This document shows, piece by piece, positions 34,509 to 42,462 of a stretch of 51,820 nucleotides of DNA (position 1 is the stretch's first letter; every line of letters begins with the position of its first letter). The DNA lies in contig ONSH01000008.1 in NCBI GenBank assembly GCA_900320435.1, forward strand, positions 1-51,820, in the 5' to 3' direction. This DNA is from an uncultured Prevotellaceae bacterium. Lineage in GTDB: Bacteria; Bacteroidota; Bacteroidia; Bacteroidales; Bacteroidaceae. The notes beneath the pieces were generated by a model, which had not been told where the DNA came from, did no database searches, and was given only the letters and a program-made list of their open reading frames with translations. A program made the translations under genes and the position numbers.

Positions 34509-35575
34509 AGTGCGATGAATGTAAAAAGGATATTGGGAATCCAGGCGGCCAGCATGGGGTTCATGCCGGCGCCGGTGGAGAAGCTGGAGGATATCGTCTG
34601 CAAGAGGATGTATCCGGCCGAGAGTCCGATGCCCAGTCCGAGACCCATACCCATGCCGCCTTTTTTCTTCTTGGCCGAGAGGGCGAAACCGATCAGGGCG
34701 AGGATGAAGGCCGAGAAGGGTGCGGCGAAGCGTTTCTGATATTCCACTTCGAAGCCGGCCAGTCCCGACGAACCTCTCATCTTCTGTCGGTTGATGTATT
34801 CGCGCAGCTGGCTGTTGGTCATCGTCTCCTGCAGATGCGCCACAAAGAGGAAGTCGCGCGGCTCCATCGTGATGACGGTGTCCATCTGGTCGTAGTGGGT
34901 GATGTGTTCCCTCATGCCTTTCATCTCGCGTATCTGCACGTTTTTCATGTGCCACATGAAGCGCACGTCGCCGATGGTGTCATAGGCGATGCTCGAGGCC
35001 GAGAGATGGCAGACGAGTTTCTTTTCCTTGAACTGGTCCATCGTGAAGTTGTAGCCCGTGTGGGTGCGTCCGTCGAAATGCTGCATGTAGGTGATGACGC
35101 CGGGCGCCACCTGCAGCTGCACGTTTTCGGCGTAGGTGGCCACATTGTGCACGCGGTTGCGCTTGTAGGTGTTTTCGAAGTCCACGCGTTTGACGTTGCC
35201 TCTGGGGATGATCTCCGCACCCAGCACGAAACTCAGCAGGGCGATGATCACGGTGCTGATCATGTAGGGCCTCAGGAGCCGCTTGTAGCTCACGCCGGCA
35301 GCCAGCATGGCGATGATCTCGCTGTTGTCTGCCAGTTTGGTGGTGAAGAAGATGACGGAGAGGAAGACGAACAGACCGGAGAAGAGATTGGCGTAGAAGG
35401 GAATGAAGTTCAGATAGTAGTCGAAGATGATGGCCTCCCAGGGCGCATGCTTCTCTGTGAACTTGGCTACGTTCTCGTTGTAGTCGAAGATGACGGCGAT
35501 GCTGATGATGAGCACGATGCTGAAAAAGTACGTGCCCAGAAACTTTTTGATGATATAGAGGTCAAGCTTCTTCAC
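34484..35575 (-). CDS. LptF/LptG-family lipopolysaccharide export permease
   Basis: 363 residues beginning with GTG at 35575, which overlaps the tgt stop as GTGA. It begins KKLDLYIIKKFLGTYFFSIV, the family's hallmark. Six hydrophobic helices (three before and three after a periplasmic beta-jellyroll region at about 130-260) and EIIAMLAAGVSYKRLLRPYM, the cytoplasmic coupling helix, identify YjgP/YjgQ. It extracts LPS or lipooligosaccharide from the inner membrane with LptB. A second homologue (LptF) is not in the window. Confidence 0.9.
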   Translation of the reverse strand: MKKLDLYIIKKFLGTYFFSIVLIISIAVIFDYNENVAKFTEKHAPWEAIIFDYYLNFIPFYANLFSGLFVFLSVIFFTTKLADNSEIIAMLAAGVSYKRLLRPYMISTVIIALLSFVLGAEIIPRGNVKRVDFENTYKRNRVHNVATYAENVQLQVAPGVITYMQHFDGRTHTGYNFTMDQFKEKKLVCHLSASSIAYDTIGDVRFMWHMKNVQIREMKGMREHITHYDQMDTVITMEPRDFLFVAHLQETMTNSQLREYINRQKMRGSSGLAGFEVEYQKRFAAPFSAFILALIGFALSAKKKKGGMGMGLGLGIGLSAGYILLQTISSSFSTGAGMNPMLAAWIPNILFTFIALWLVRKLS

Positions 35576-36702
35576 AGCCGTTGTCCCAGTTGTTCGATGA
35601 CGCTGCGCTTCCACTCGGTGAAGTCTCCGGCGATGATGTGGCGGCGCGCCGTCTTCACCACGTCGAGATAGAAGGCCAGATTGTGTATCGAGGCGATCTC
35701 GAGGGCCATCAGCTCCTGCGCCTTGAAGAGGTGGTGGATGTAGGCCCGGGAGTAGATGCGGTCCACCGAGGCGGTGCCTTCGGGGTCGAGGGCGGAGAAG
35801 TCGTCGGCCCATTTTTTGTTGCGCATGTTCATCGTGCCCTGCCAGGTGAAGAGCATGGCGTTGCGTCCGTTGCGCGTCGGCATGACGCAGTCGAACATGT
35901 CCACGCCGCGTGCGATGCCTTCCAGCAGATTTTGCGGCGTGCCCACACCCATGAGGTATCTCGGGCGGTCTTTGGGCAGAATGTCGTTGACCACTTCGAT
36001 CATCTCATACATCACCTCCGTCGGTTCGCCCACAGCCAGTCCGCCGATGGCGTTTCCGTCGGCGCCCTTGTCGGCGATGAAGCGTGCGCTCTCCTGACGC
36101 AGATCCTTGTAGGTGCAGCCCTGCACGATGGGGAAGAGGCTCTGGCTGTAGCCGTATTTGGGCTCCGTCTCGTTGAAGCGCTTGAAGCAGCGGTCGAGCC
36201 ATCGGTGCGTCAGCCCCAGACTCTTCTTGGCGTAAGCGTAGTCGCTGGTGCCGGGCGGACACTCGTCGAGCGCCATCATGATGTCGGCGCCGATGCTGCG
36301 CTCGATGTCCATCACGCGCTCCGGAGTGAACATGTGGCGGCTGCCGTCGATGTGGCTCTGGAAGGTGCATCCCTCTTCGGTCAGTTTGCGGATGCCCGTG
36401 AGGGAGAACACCTGAAAGCCGCCCGAGTCGGTCAGTATGGGCCGGTCCCATGTGCCGAACTTATGCAGTCCGCCGGCCTTTTCCAATATGTCGGTGCCGG
36501 GACGCAGGTAGAGGTGATAGGTGTTGCCCAGAATAATCTGAGCATTCACCTCTTCGCGGAGGTCGCGCATCAAGACGCCCTTCACGCTGCCCACTGTGCC
36601 CACGGGCATGAAGATGGGGGTCTCTATCTCCCCGTGATCGGTGGAGATGCGCCCGGCTCTGGCCCAGGAATTCCCGTCGCTGTGTTCTACCTTGAATGTC
36701 AT
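35572..36702 (-). CDS. tgt: tRNA-guanine transglycosylase
   Basis: 376 residues. Start [20 protein letters not shown], with catalytic-site segments DSGGFQVFSL and the nucleophile region FDCVMPTRNGRNAMLFT. GGLAVGE lies in the substrate pocket. It exchanges guanine 34 of Asp, Asn, His and Tyr tRNAs for preQ1. The usual zinc site CxCxxC before SRAY is missing: the stretch reads DPEGTASVDRIYSRAYIHHL, keeping only the His. It overlaps lon by 4 bases and the LptG-type gene by 4. queF, which makes its substrate, lies 11 kb away. Confidence 0.95.
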   Translation of the reverse strand: MTFKVEHSDGNSWARAGRISTDHGEIETPIFMPVGTVGSVKGVLMRDLREEVNAQIILGNTYHLYLRPGTDILEKAGGLHKFGTWDRPILTDSGGFQVFSLTGIRKLTEEGCTFQSHIDGSRHMFTPERVMDIERSIGADIMMALDECPPGTSDYAYAKKSLGLTHRWLDRCFKRFNETEPKYGYSQSLFPIVQGCTYKDLRQESARFIADKGADGNAIGGLAVGEPTEVMYEMIEVVNDILPKDRPRYLMGVGTPQNLLEGIARGVDMFDCVMPTRNGRNAMLFTWQGTMNMRNKKWADDFSALDPEGTASVDRIYSRAYIHHLFKAQELMALEIASIHNLAFYLDVVKTARRHIIAGDFTEWKRSVIEQLGQRL

Positions 36703-39113
36703 TTCAGCAAAGCGTAGTCCAACACGTCGCTCACGGTCTCCACATAGTGGAAGGAGAGGCCCTTGAGGTAGTCCTGCGGAATCTCCAGGATGTCCTTCTC
36801 GTTTTCCTTGCAGAGGATGATTTCCTTGATGCCGGCTCTCTTGGCGGCGAGGATCTTCTCGCGGATGCCGCCCACGGGGAGCACACGGCCTCTGAGGGTG
36901 ATCTCGCCCGTCATGGCCAGATTCTTGCGCACGCGCCTTCCGGTCAGGGCTGAAGCCAGCGAAGTGGCCATCGTGATGCCGGCCGAGGGGCCGTCTTTGG
37001 GCACGGCGCCTTCGGGCACGTGGATGTGTATGTTGTGCGTCTCGAAGATTTCTTCGCTCAGACCCAGCTCATCGGCGTGCGCCCGTATATAGGAGAGGGC
37101 CAGTCCGGCGCTTTCCTTCATCACGTCGCCCAGATTGCCCGAGAGCGTCAGCTTGCCTTCCTTGCCCTTCGAGATGGAGGTCTCGATGAAGAGGATCACG
37201 CCGCCGACGCTCGTCCAGGCCAGACCCGTCACCACGCCGGGCAGTTCGTTGCCCTGATAGATTTCCTTCGTGTATTTGGGCTTGCCGAGCATCTCGGTGA
37301 CGTCCTGCTTCTCTATCTTGCCGATCTTCTCGTCGGAGGCCAGTTTCACGGCGCATTTGCGCATCAGGCTGCCGATGGCTTTCTCCAGACCTCTCACGCC
37401 GCTCTCGCGGGTGTAGTTCTCGATGAGGTATTCCATCGCAGCTTTACTGATTTTCAGCTCCTTATTGTCGCCGAGTCCGTTGGCCTCCTTTTCCTTCTTC
37501 ACCAGATGACGCTGGGCGATCTCGATCTTCTCCTCGGTGGTGTAGCCCGAGAGCTCGATGAGCTCCATGCGGTCCAAGAGGGGTGCGGGGATGCTCTGCA
37601 CGTCGTTGGCCGTAGCGATGAACATCACCTTCGAGAGGTCGTAGTCCAGGTCGAGGTAGTTGTCGTGGAATGCGCTGTTCTGCTCCGGGTCGAGCACCTC
37701 GAGCAGCGCGCTGGAAGGATCGCCGTTGAAGCTGCCGTTGTTCACCTTGTCCACCTCGTCGAGCACGAAGACGGGATTGCTCACACCGGCCTTGTCGAGA
37801 CCCTTGATGATGCGTCCGGGCATGGCGCCGACATAGGTGCGGCGATGGCCTCGGATCTCGGCCTCGTCATGCAGTCCGCCCAGAGAGACGCGAACGTAGG
37901 CGCGCCCCGTAGCTTCGGCGATGCTCTTGCCCAGAGAGGTCTTGCCGACGCCCGGAGGACCGTAGAGACAGAGGATGGGGCTCTTCATGTCGCCCCTGAG
38001 TTTCAACACGGCCAGATGCTCCAGGATGCGCTCCTTGACCTTCTCCATGCCGTAGTGGTCGCGGTCGAGAATGCGTCGGGCGCGCTTGATGTCGAGCTGG
38101 TCTTTGGTGCATTCGTCCCAGGGCAGACGGAGCAGCGTCTGCAGCCAGCCCAGCTCCACGTTGTAGTCGCTGCTCTGAGGGGGAATGCGGCGCAGTTTGC
38201 GCAGACCTTTCTCGAAGGCCATCTGTATGGTGTAGGGCCAGTCTTTCTTGCGGGCCTCGCGCGTCATCTCCTGGATGTCGCTCTCCTTGAGGTTCACCTC
38301 GTCGTTCTCGCCGAGCTCGGTCTGCAGGTTGCGTATCTCCTGGTTGATGAACCATTCGCGCTGCTGCTTGGAGAGGTCGGAGTTGGTCTTGCGCTCCACG
38401 TTGCGGCGTATGGTCAGCAGCTTTTTCATCTGCGAGAGCAGCTGCAGGAGGCGTGTGGCGCGCTCCGCTTCGGTGTCTTTGGCCAGCATGCCGAGCTTCT
38501 CGGCCTGCGTGAAGGGGAACTGACCTGCGATGCAGTTGACCATCAGTGAGGGCTCCTGGTGGCGGAGCAGCGTGGCGATGAGCTCGGGGTTGGCCTTGTC
38601 GTCCATCTCGCCGATCTCGTTCACGGTGGAGCGTATCTGCTGCGTCGTCACCATGTACTCCATGTCGTCGTGGTCTGCGGGGATTTCCGTCAGACTGGTC
38701 ACATGACCTTCGGCCAGACCTTTGGTCCAGATGATGGAGTCGAGCCCGATACGGTTGGTGGCACTGACGAAAGCCGTCTCGGTGCCGTCGGGCATCGTCA
38801 TCACGTGGATCACCACGGCCGCAACGCCCATGTGCATCACGTCCTCGTACTCCAGCTCGCGGTCTTCGCTCCCTTCGGCCACGCTGTTTTTCACGGGGAT
38901 GAGGGCCACCGTCAGCTGCTTCTTTTCCGAGAGCTTGGCGGTCTTCATCGCGCCCTTCATCTTCAGCTGCACGTGGGTCGGCACGCCGGGAAAGGGCACG
39001 TCGTCAGGCACCAGGATGATGGGCATGTCGCCCTCGTCGTGGCGGCGGCTGAAGTTCATGCCGTTGGGGTCGTTACTGGAGAAAATATTCACACTTATTG
39101 TATTCTTTTTCAT
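36699..39113 (-). CDS. lon: ATP-dependent Lon protease
   Basis: 804 residues from ATG 39113, which overlaps the muramidase stop as ATGA; a longer reading to 39266 is rejected. An N-terminal substrate-binding domain (31-240), a coiled-coil region, an AAA+ module with Walker A GPPGVGKT (385-392) and Walker [10 protein letters not shown], and the protease domain with the Ser708/Lys751 dyad ([21 protein letters not shown]) are all present. It degrades misfolded and regulatory proteins. No heat-shock-type site is visible because the gene is inside an operon. Confidence 0.96.
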   Translation of the reverse strand: MKKNTISVNIFSSNDPNGMNFSRRHDEGDMPIILVPDDVPFPGVPTHVQLKMKGAMKTAKLSEKKQLTVALIPVKNSVAEGSEDRELEYEDVMHMGVAAVVIHVMTMPDGTETAFVSATNRIGLDSIIWTKGLAEGHVTSLTEIPADHDDMEYMVTTQQIRSTVNEIGEMDDKANPELIATLLRHQEPSLMVNCIAGQFPFTQAEKLGMLAKDTEAERATRLLQLLSQMKKLLTIRRNVERKTNSDLSKQQREWFINQEIRNLQTELGENDEVNLKESDIQEMTREARKKDWPYTIQMAFEKGLRKLRRIPPQSSDYNVELGWLQTLLRLPWDECTKDQLDIKRARRILDRDHYGMEKVKERILEHLAVLKLRGDMKSPILCLYGPPGVGKTSLGKSIAEATGRAYVRVSLGGLHDEAEIRGHRRTYVGAMPGRIIKGLDKAGVSNPVFVLDEVDKVNNGSFNGDPSSALLEVLDPEQNSAFHDNYLDLDYDLSKVMFIATANDVQSIPAPLLDRMELIELSGYTTEEKIEIAQRHLVKKEKEANGLGDNKELKISKAAMEYLIENYTRESGVRGLEKAIGSLMRKCAVKLASDEKIGKIEKQDVTEMLGKPKYTKEIYQGNELPGVVTGLAWTSVGGVILFIETSISKGKEGKLTLSGNLGDVMKESAGLALSYIRAHADELGLSEEIFETHNIHIHVPEGAVPKDGPSAGITMATSLASALTGRRVRKNLAMTGEITLRGRVLPVGGIREKILAAKRAGIKEIILCKENEKDILEIPQDYLKGLSFHYVETVSDVLDYALLK

Positions 39114-39931
39114 CGTCTGTATTCTATGTCTCTGAGGTCGTTGGGGTCGATGAGCCTGGAGCGGTCCACGCGTCCTCTGATGCCCCTGATGCTGCCGCTG
39201 GAGGTGAACTGCCACATGATGAAGCCGAGCTCGTCTTTCGTCTTGGGCATCTCGTTCTGGTAGCACGCAATGATGTATTTATAATCGGGGAAGATCCCCA
39301 TGAGGTATTTGTGGTAGAAGTTGGTGTAGGTGTAGAGCAGGGGTTTCACGCCGTAAATCTCCTCCACGCCTTTGACGAAGGCTCTCAGGCGGTTTTGCCA
39401 TTCGCGTATGTTGCCCGTCTCCCAGCGCCGGCGTCCGCGCCGGATCTGCGGCACCGATTCGATGTCGACGATGGGCAGCAGCGACTGCACGCGCGGGTCG
39501 CTCGTGTTGCGGAAGTTGGCCAACTGCTCCTGGGCGCTCACGGTGGGAGAGAAGAAGTGATAGACGCCGACGGGCAGCCCCAGGCGGCGACACTCCTTGA
39601 GGTTGTGCGTGTAGGTGTTGTCCTGCAGCTTGCCGCCTTCGGTGCATTTCAGATAGACGAACTTTACGCGTTCGTCGCGGGCCACTTCGTCCCAGTCGAT
39701 CTGACCCTGATAGTGCGACACGTCGATGCCGTAGATGTCGCCCGGACGCCGCTCGCCCGAACGTCTGCCGGGATAGCATTCCTCGATGGTGCGCACCTTG
39801 GGCTCCGGCGCACAGGGGTAGGGCAGCGGGTCGCTCTCGGGCAGCACCATCTGCGCTCCGGCCCCCAGGGGTAGAGCGAGCATCAGCGCCAGGAGGCTCT
39901 TTTTCAGCAGGTCTCGCCGAGATACTTCCAT
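39110..39931 (-). CDS. GH25 muramidase (lysozyme) with a twin-arginine-like signal
   Basis: 273 residues. The N-terminus MEVSRRDLLKKSLLALMLAL carries SRRDLLK, a Tat-type motif, before GAGAQ. The catalytic domain is glycoside hydrolase 25: GIDVSHYQGQIDW (Asp70), FVYLKCTEGG (Glu98), GVYHFFSP, and LPIVDIESV (Asp156, Glu158). It would cut the MurNAc-GlcNAc bond of peptidoglycan. It overlaps the upstream unknown gene by 28 bases and lon by 4. Being inside a housekeeping operon, it is more likely a cell-wall remodelling enzyme than a phage lysin. Confidence 0.85.
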   Translation of the reverse strand: MEVSRRDLLKKSLLALMLALPLGAGAQMVLPESDPLPYPCAPEPKVRTIEECYPGRRSGERRPGDIYGIDVSHYQGQIDWDEVARDERVKFVYLKCTEGGKLQDNTYTHNLKECRRLGLPVGVYHFFSPTVSAQEQLANFRNTSDPRVQSLLPIVDIESVPQIRRGRRRWETGNIREWQNRLRAFVKGVEEIYGVKPLLYTYTNFYHKYLMGIFPDYKYIIACYQNEMPKTKDELGFIMWQFTSSGSIRGIRGRVDRSRLIDPNDLRDIEYRR

Positions 39932-40443
39932 GTGAAATTTCTGCTGGCGGCTGCCGGCATCTGACTTCTTTCGTCCACGTCGGGGTTCTTTCTCACGTGC
40001 TCCACCATGCGCTCGTAGGCTTCGCGTCCGCTCCGGGCTTTCACTTTGGCCTCCAGGGCGTCGTTGTAGTAGAAACACTTCTTCGTTTCGGGATTGGCCA
40101 CGATGCGCTGGAAACTCAGCTTGCACTCATACCATCCCTCCTGCTCGAGGTCGAGCCCTTTGGGTGTCGGGGCGGCTTTCTCTTCGGCCGTCTCGAGGTT
40201 CTTCTGGTTGTTGGCCTTGAACTCCTCGAGGCTGTTCACCGTCGTCTTGATGATGAGAAAACTGCGGTGGTTGGGCATGAAGATCTTCTTGCTGCCCTTC
40301 TGGTCGGTGGTGAAGTAGGTCGTCAACTGCTCCATGCAGTCGTCGTCCAGCTCCACCCCGGGCAGGGCGCCGAGGAAATCCGCAGCCTCCTTGAGGCCGT
40401 CCACCAGGGTTTCGTTTTCGAAATATCTTACGTAGTACTTCAT
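39904..40443 (-). CDS. Protein of unknown function, first gene of the GH25-lon-tgt operon
   Basis: 179 residues from ATG 40443 (MKYYVRYFENETLVDGLKEA). There is no signal peptide or membrane helix. The sequence is acidic and probably alpha/beta, with a Lys/Glu-rich middle (SLEEFKANNQKNLETAEEKA) and a basic C-terminal half (ALEAKVKARSGREAYERMVE). I do not recognise it. A TATCTTTG element lies 33 bases upstream. Its overlap with the muramidase gene suggests translational coupling. Confidence 0.7.
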   Translation of the reverse strand: MKYYVRYFENETLVDGLKEAADFLGALPGVELDDDCMEQLTTYFTTDQKGSKKIFMPNHRSFLIIKTTVNSLEEFKANNQKNLETAEEKAAPTPKGLDLEQEGWYECKLSFQRIVANPETKKCFYYNDALEAKVKARSGREAYERMVEHVRKNPDVDERSQMPAAASRNFTWKYLGETC

Positions 40444-40476
40444 AATGCTTGGATAAATATAATCAAAAAAGCGCGG

Positions 40477-40484
40477 CAAAGATA
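40477..40484 (-). promoter_or_regulatory. Promoter -7 element of the GH25-lon-tgt-lptG operon
   Basis: TATCTTTG on the minus strand, 33 bases before the ATG at 40443; every downstream junction to 33309 is an overlap, so it may serve six genes. Confidence 0.7.
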
Positions 40485-40506
40485 CGAAATATTTTCTTTT
40501 TTTTCG

Positions 40507-40514
40507 TACTTTTG
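40507..40514 (+). promoter_or_regulatory. Promoter -7 element of the BASS transporter gene
   Basis: TACTTTTG, 30 bases before ATG 40545 and 12 before ATG 40527. Divergent from the element at 40477. Confidence 0.65.
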
Positions 40515-40544
40515 CACCCGGTTTCGATGCTTAAAAGCCGAATT

Positions 40545-41501
40545 ATGCACAAATTCATCTCATTCCTGCGCCAATGGACGCTGCCCGTGAGCATGACGGT
40601 GGGCGCTTTGACCTATTTCCTGCTGCGTGCCTTACCTCTTTCGCAGGAGGCGCACGACGCGTTGCTCTCGCTCTCGTCGCTGGTGATGCCGGCGCTCATC
40701 TTCGCGATGCTGGCGCTCACTTTTCTCAAGGTGGACCTTCGCGATCTGCGCTTCCGCTCCTGGCAGCTTTGGGGCCTGCTGCTGCAATGCTCGCTCTGGG
40801 TGTTGACCATCCTGCTGATGCTGTGCGTTGACGCTGACAGTCAGTGGCTTACGCATCTCTTGGCGGCTTTTGCGCTCTGCATGATCACGCCGACGGCGAC
40901 GGCCGCCGCCGTTGTCACCTTCAAGCTCGGAGGCAATCCCGGCACGCTGACGTTCTACACGGTAATGATCAATCTCGCGGCCTCTTTTTTCATCTCGCTG
41001 CTGGTGCCGCTGCTGTGGTCCGGCCAGAGTTTCGCGGCGTCCTTCTGGATGATTCTCTGTCGCGTGTTTCCGCTGCTTTTCGGGCCTTTTTTGCTGGCGC
41101 AGCTCATCCGCCGCACTTCGCCCCGTCTGCAGCGCCTTCTGACGTCCGTTCCCGATATGGCTTTCTATCTCTGGACCGTTGCGTTGGCTCTGGCCATCTG
41201 CGTCACGGTGCGCAACATCGTGCTCTCGGGCGCCACGTGGACGACGCTCTCGGTTATGGCTTTGGGCAGCCTGTTGTCATGTATTCTGCAGTTTGGCGTC
41301 GGCCGTCTTTTGGGCCGCAGGTGGGGCGATGTCATTGCGGCTTCTCAGGCGCTTGGACAGAAAAACACAGCCTTCGCCATCTGGGTCGGCGCCACGTTTA
41401 TGGACCCCGTAACGAGTGTCGCCGGCGGTTTCTACGCCATCTGGCACAATGTGTGGAACTCCGTGCAACTGAGGCGCAGGATAAAATCCTCGAAAAATTG
41501 A
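40545..41501 (+). CDS. Bile acid:sodium symporter (BASS)-like membrane transporter
   Basis: 318 residues from ATG 40545 (40527 adds six residues and would leave almost no leader). About nine or ten hydrophobic helices cover the whole protein. The segment MITPTATAAAVVTFKLGGNP and the late GQKNTAFAIWVGATFMDPVT resemble the crossover-helix regions of the BASS/arsenite-permease superfamily. The substrate cannot be read from the sequence; an organic anion is the usual cargo. Its composition still resembles the GC-rich core; the AT-rich accessory stretch begins right after it. Confidence 0.78.
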   Translation: MHKFISFLRQWTLPVSMTVGALTYFLLRALPLSQEAHDALLSLSSLVMPALIFAMLALTFLKVDLRDLRFRSWQLWGLLLQCSLWVLTILLMLCVDADSQWLTHLLAAFALCMITPTATAAAVVTFKLGGNPGTLTFYTVMINLAASFFISLLVPLLWSGQSFAASFWMILCRVFPLLFGPFLLAQLIRRTSPRLQRLLTSVPDMAFYLWTVALALAICVTVRNIVLSGATWTTLSVMALGSLLSCILQFGVGRLLGRRWGDVIAASQALGQKNTAFAIWVGATFMDPVTSVAGGFYAIWHNVWNSVQLRRRIKSSKN

Positions 41502-41530
41502 ACGTTACAAGTAAAAAACCTACTACTTTT

Positions 41531-41561
41531 TTTGTTATTTCAAAGAAAAAGTGTATCTTTG
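41531..41561 (+). promoter_or_regulatory. Two-element promoter of the 52-residue ORF
   Basis: TTTG (41531-41534), 19 bases, TATCTTTG (41554-41561): a full match to the Bacteroidota promoter consensus, 23 bases before the ATG at 41585. Confidence 0.8.
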
Positions 41562-41584
41562 CTGTGAGAAAAGTGATTAGTCCT

Positions 41585-41743
41585 ATGTCAGCATCAGATT
41601 TTGACTCTTTGCAGAAGATGATAAGTAAGACCCAAAAAATGTGGGCACCTATCATTGAAGAGGAACGCAATGCGATTAAAAACCAGCCGGAACTGACTGA
41701 AAGTGAATGGCAGGAGATGCGTGCGTCACATGCTGTGGCATAA
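41585..41743 (+). CDS. Small protein of unknown function (52 residues)
   Basis: It starts MSASDFDSLQKMISKTQKMW, is helical and acidic, has no membrane segment, and ends with ESEWQEMRASHAVA. It has a convincing promoter of its own. The following 140 bases contain a second open stretch in another frame without a start codon, so this may be the intact first gene of a small damaged pair, as in many antitoxin-like loci, or the front of one frameshifted gene. I recognise no family. Confidence 0.55.
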   Translation: MSASDFDSLQKMISKTQKMWAPIIEEERNAIKNQPELTESEWQEMRASHAVA

Positions 41744-41772
41744 CATTTGGGCTGCTATTATAGTCATCTGCT

Positions 41773-41883
41773 TCCAACGGATTCGTGGTTGTTACTCACG
41801 ACGATTATGCCATCGTAGTTGATGCCGATGTCAATTATCGTGAGGCTTCATTCTTTGGTGAACAACATTTAACGGATAAATAA
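41773..41883 (+). pseudogene. Possible frameshifted gene remnant after the 52-residue ORF
   Basis: The frame reads SNGFVVVTHDDYAIVVDADV and then NYREASFFGEQHLTDK before TAA at 41881. It looks protein-like, with two short hydrophobic strands and balanced composition. It has no start codon, and an in-frame stop lies just upstream at 41761. It is in a different frame from the 52-residue ORF that ends 29 bases earlier. Low certainty. Confidence 0.35.
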
Positions 41884-42412
41884 CCAAAGACATCCAAGTT
41901 TTTTTGTCAAAACTTTGGCAAACGTTTCTCTAATGTGTTTGCTCAGACTCTCCGTCGGGAAAATCTTGCGCTCCCACGGGAGAAATTTTCCGAGCCCACG
42001 GGAAAGTCAAAATTCACCTAAAAATGCTCCACGCAAACTACGCAAGCAAATAACATTCGCCCGAGCCGCCAGCCAGACTATACGTAAAACTTGACATCCG
42101 AACATGCTTTCACGGGCTTTGCTCGGTCTCTGCTCGGTCTCTGCTCGGTCTCTGCGGGGTATCTGGTTGGGGGCGAAGGAAATCAAGCAATATTGATTAT
42201 CAAGCGTTTAGGCTTTGCGAAATCGGGGCATTTCTACGTGTTTCAAAATCCGATTTTTTGACAAAAGCGGTATTTGCTTGCAATCTCACGAAGCTTCGCT
42301 CCGTAGACATCCTACTCGCCTCAGCAGAATAAGCCAGCTTTTCTGCATTCGGCTCGGTCGGATGTTCGCATTTTCGTTTTTTGAAAAATTAAGAGAGGAA
42401 ATGGCGAATTCT
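41884..42412. other. Gene-free spacer before recQ
   Basis: No gene is supported. Visible structure: recurring CCCACGGGA/TTTTCC segments at about 41955-42010, an 11-base unit GCTCGGTCTCT repeated three times (42121-42153), and AT-rich sequence up to the recQ promoter. A short reading frame at 42215-42493 overlaps that promoter and looks random. Confidence 0.6.
42121..42153 (+). repeat. Three-copy 11-base tandem repeat
   Basis: GCTCGGTCTCT three times without mismatch, then GCGGGG. No spacers, so not a CRISPR. Confidence 0.85.
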
Positions 42413-42444
42413 TTTGTCAAAGTCATAAACTTTTTGTACCTTTG
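42413..42444 (+). promoter_or_regulatory. Two-element promoter of the recQ-helicase pair
   Basis: TTTG (42413-42416), 20 bases, TACCTTTG (42437-42444), 18 bases before the recQ ATG at 42463. It rules out a TTG start at 42442. Confidence 0.8.
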
Positions 42445-42462
42445 GCATCGAATTATTATTAT

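Noticed and set aside
42121-42153. CRISPR array
   Set aside because: Three adjacent 11-base copies with no spacers and no cas genes in the window.
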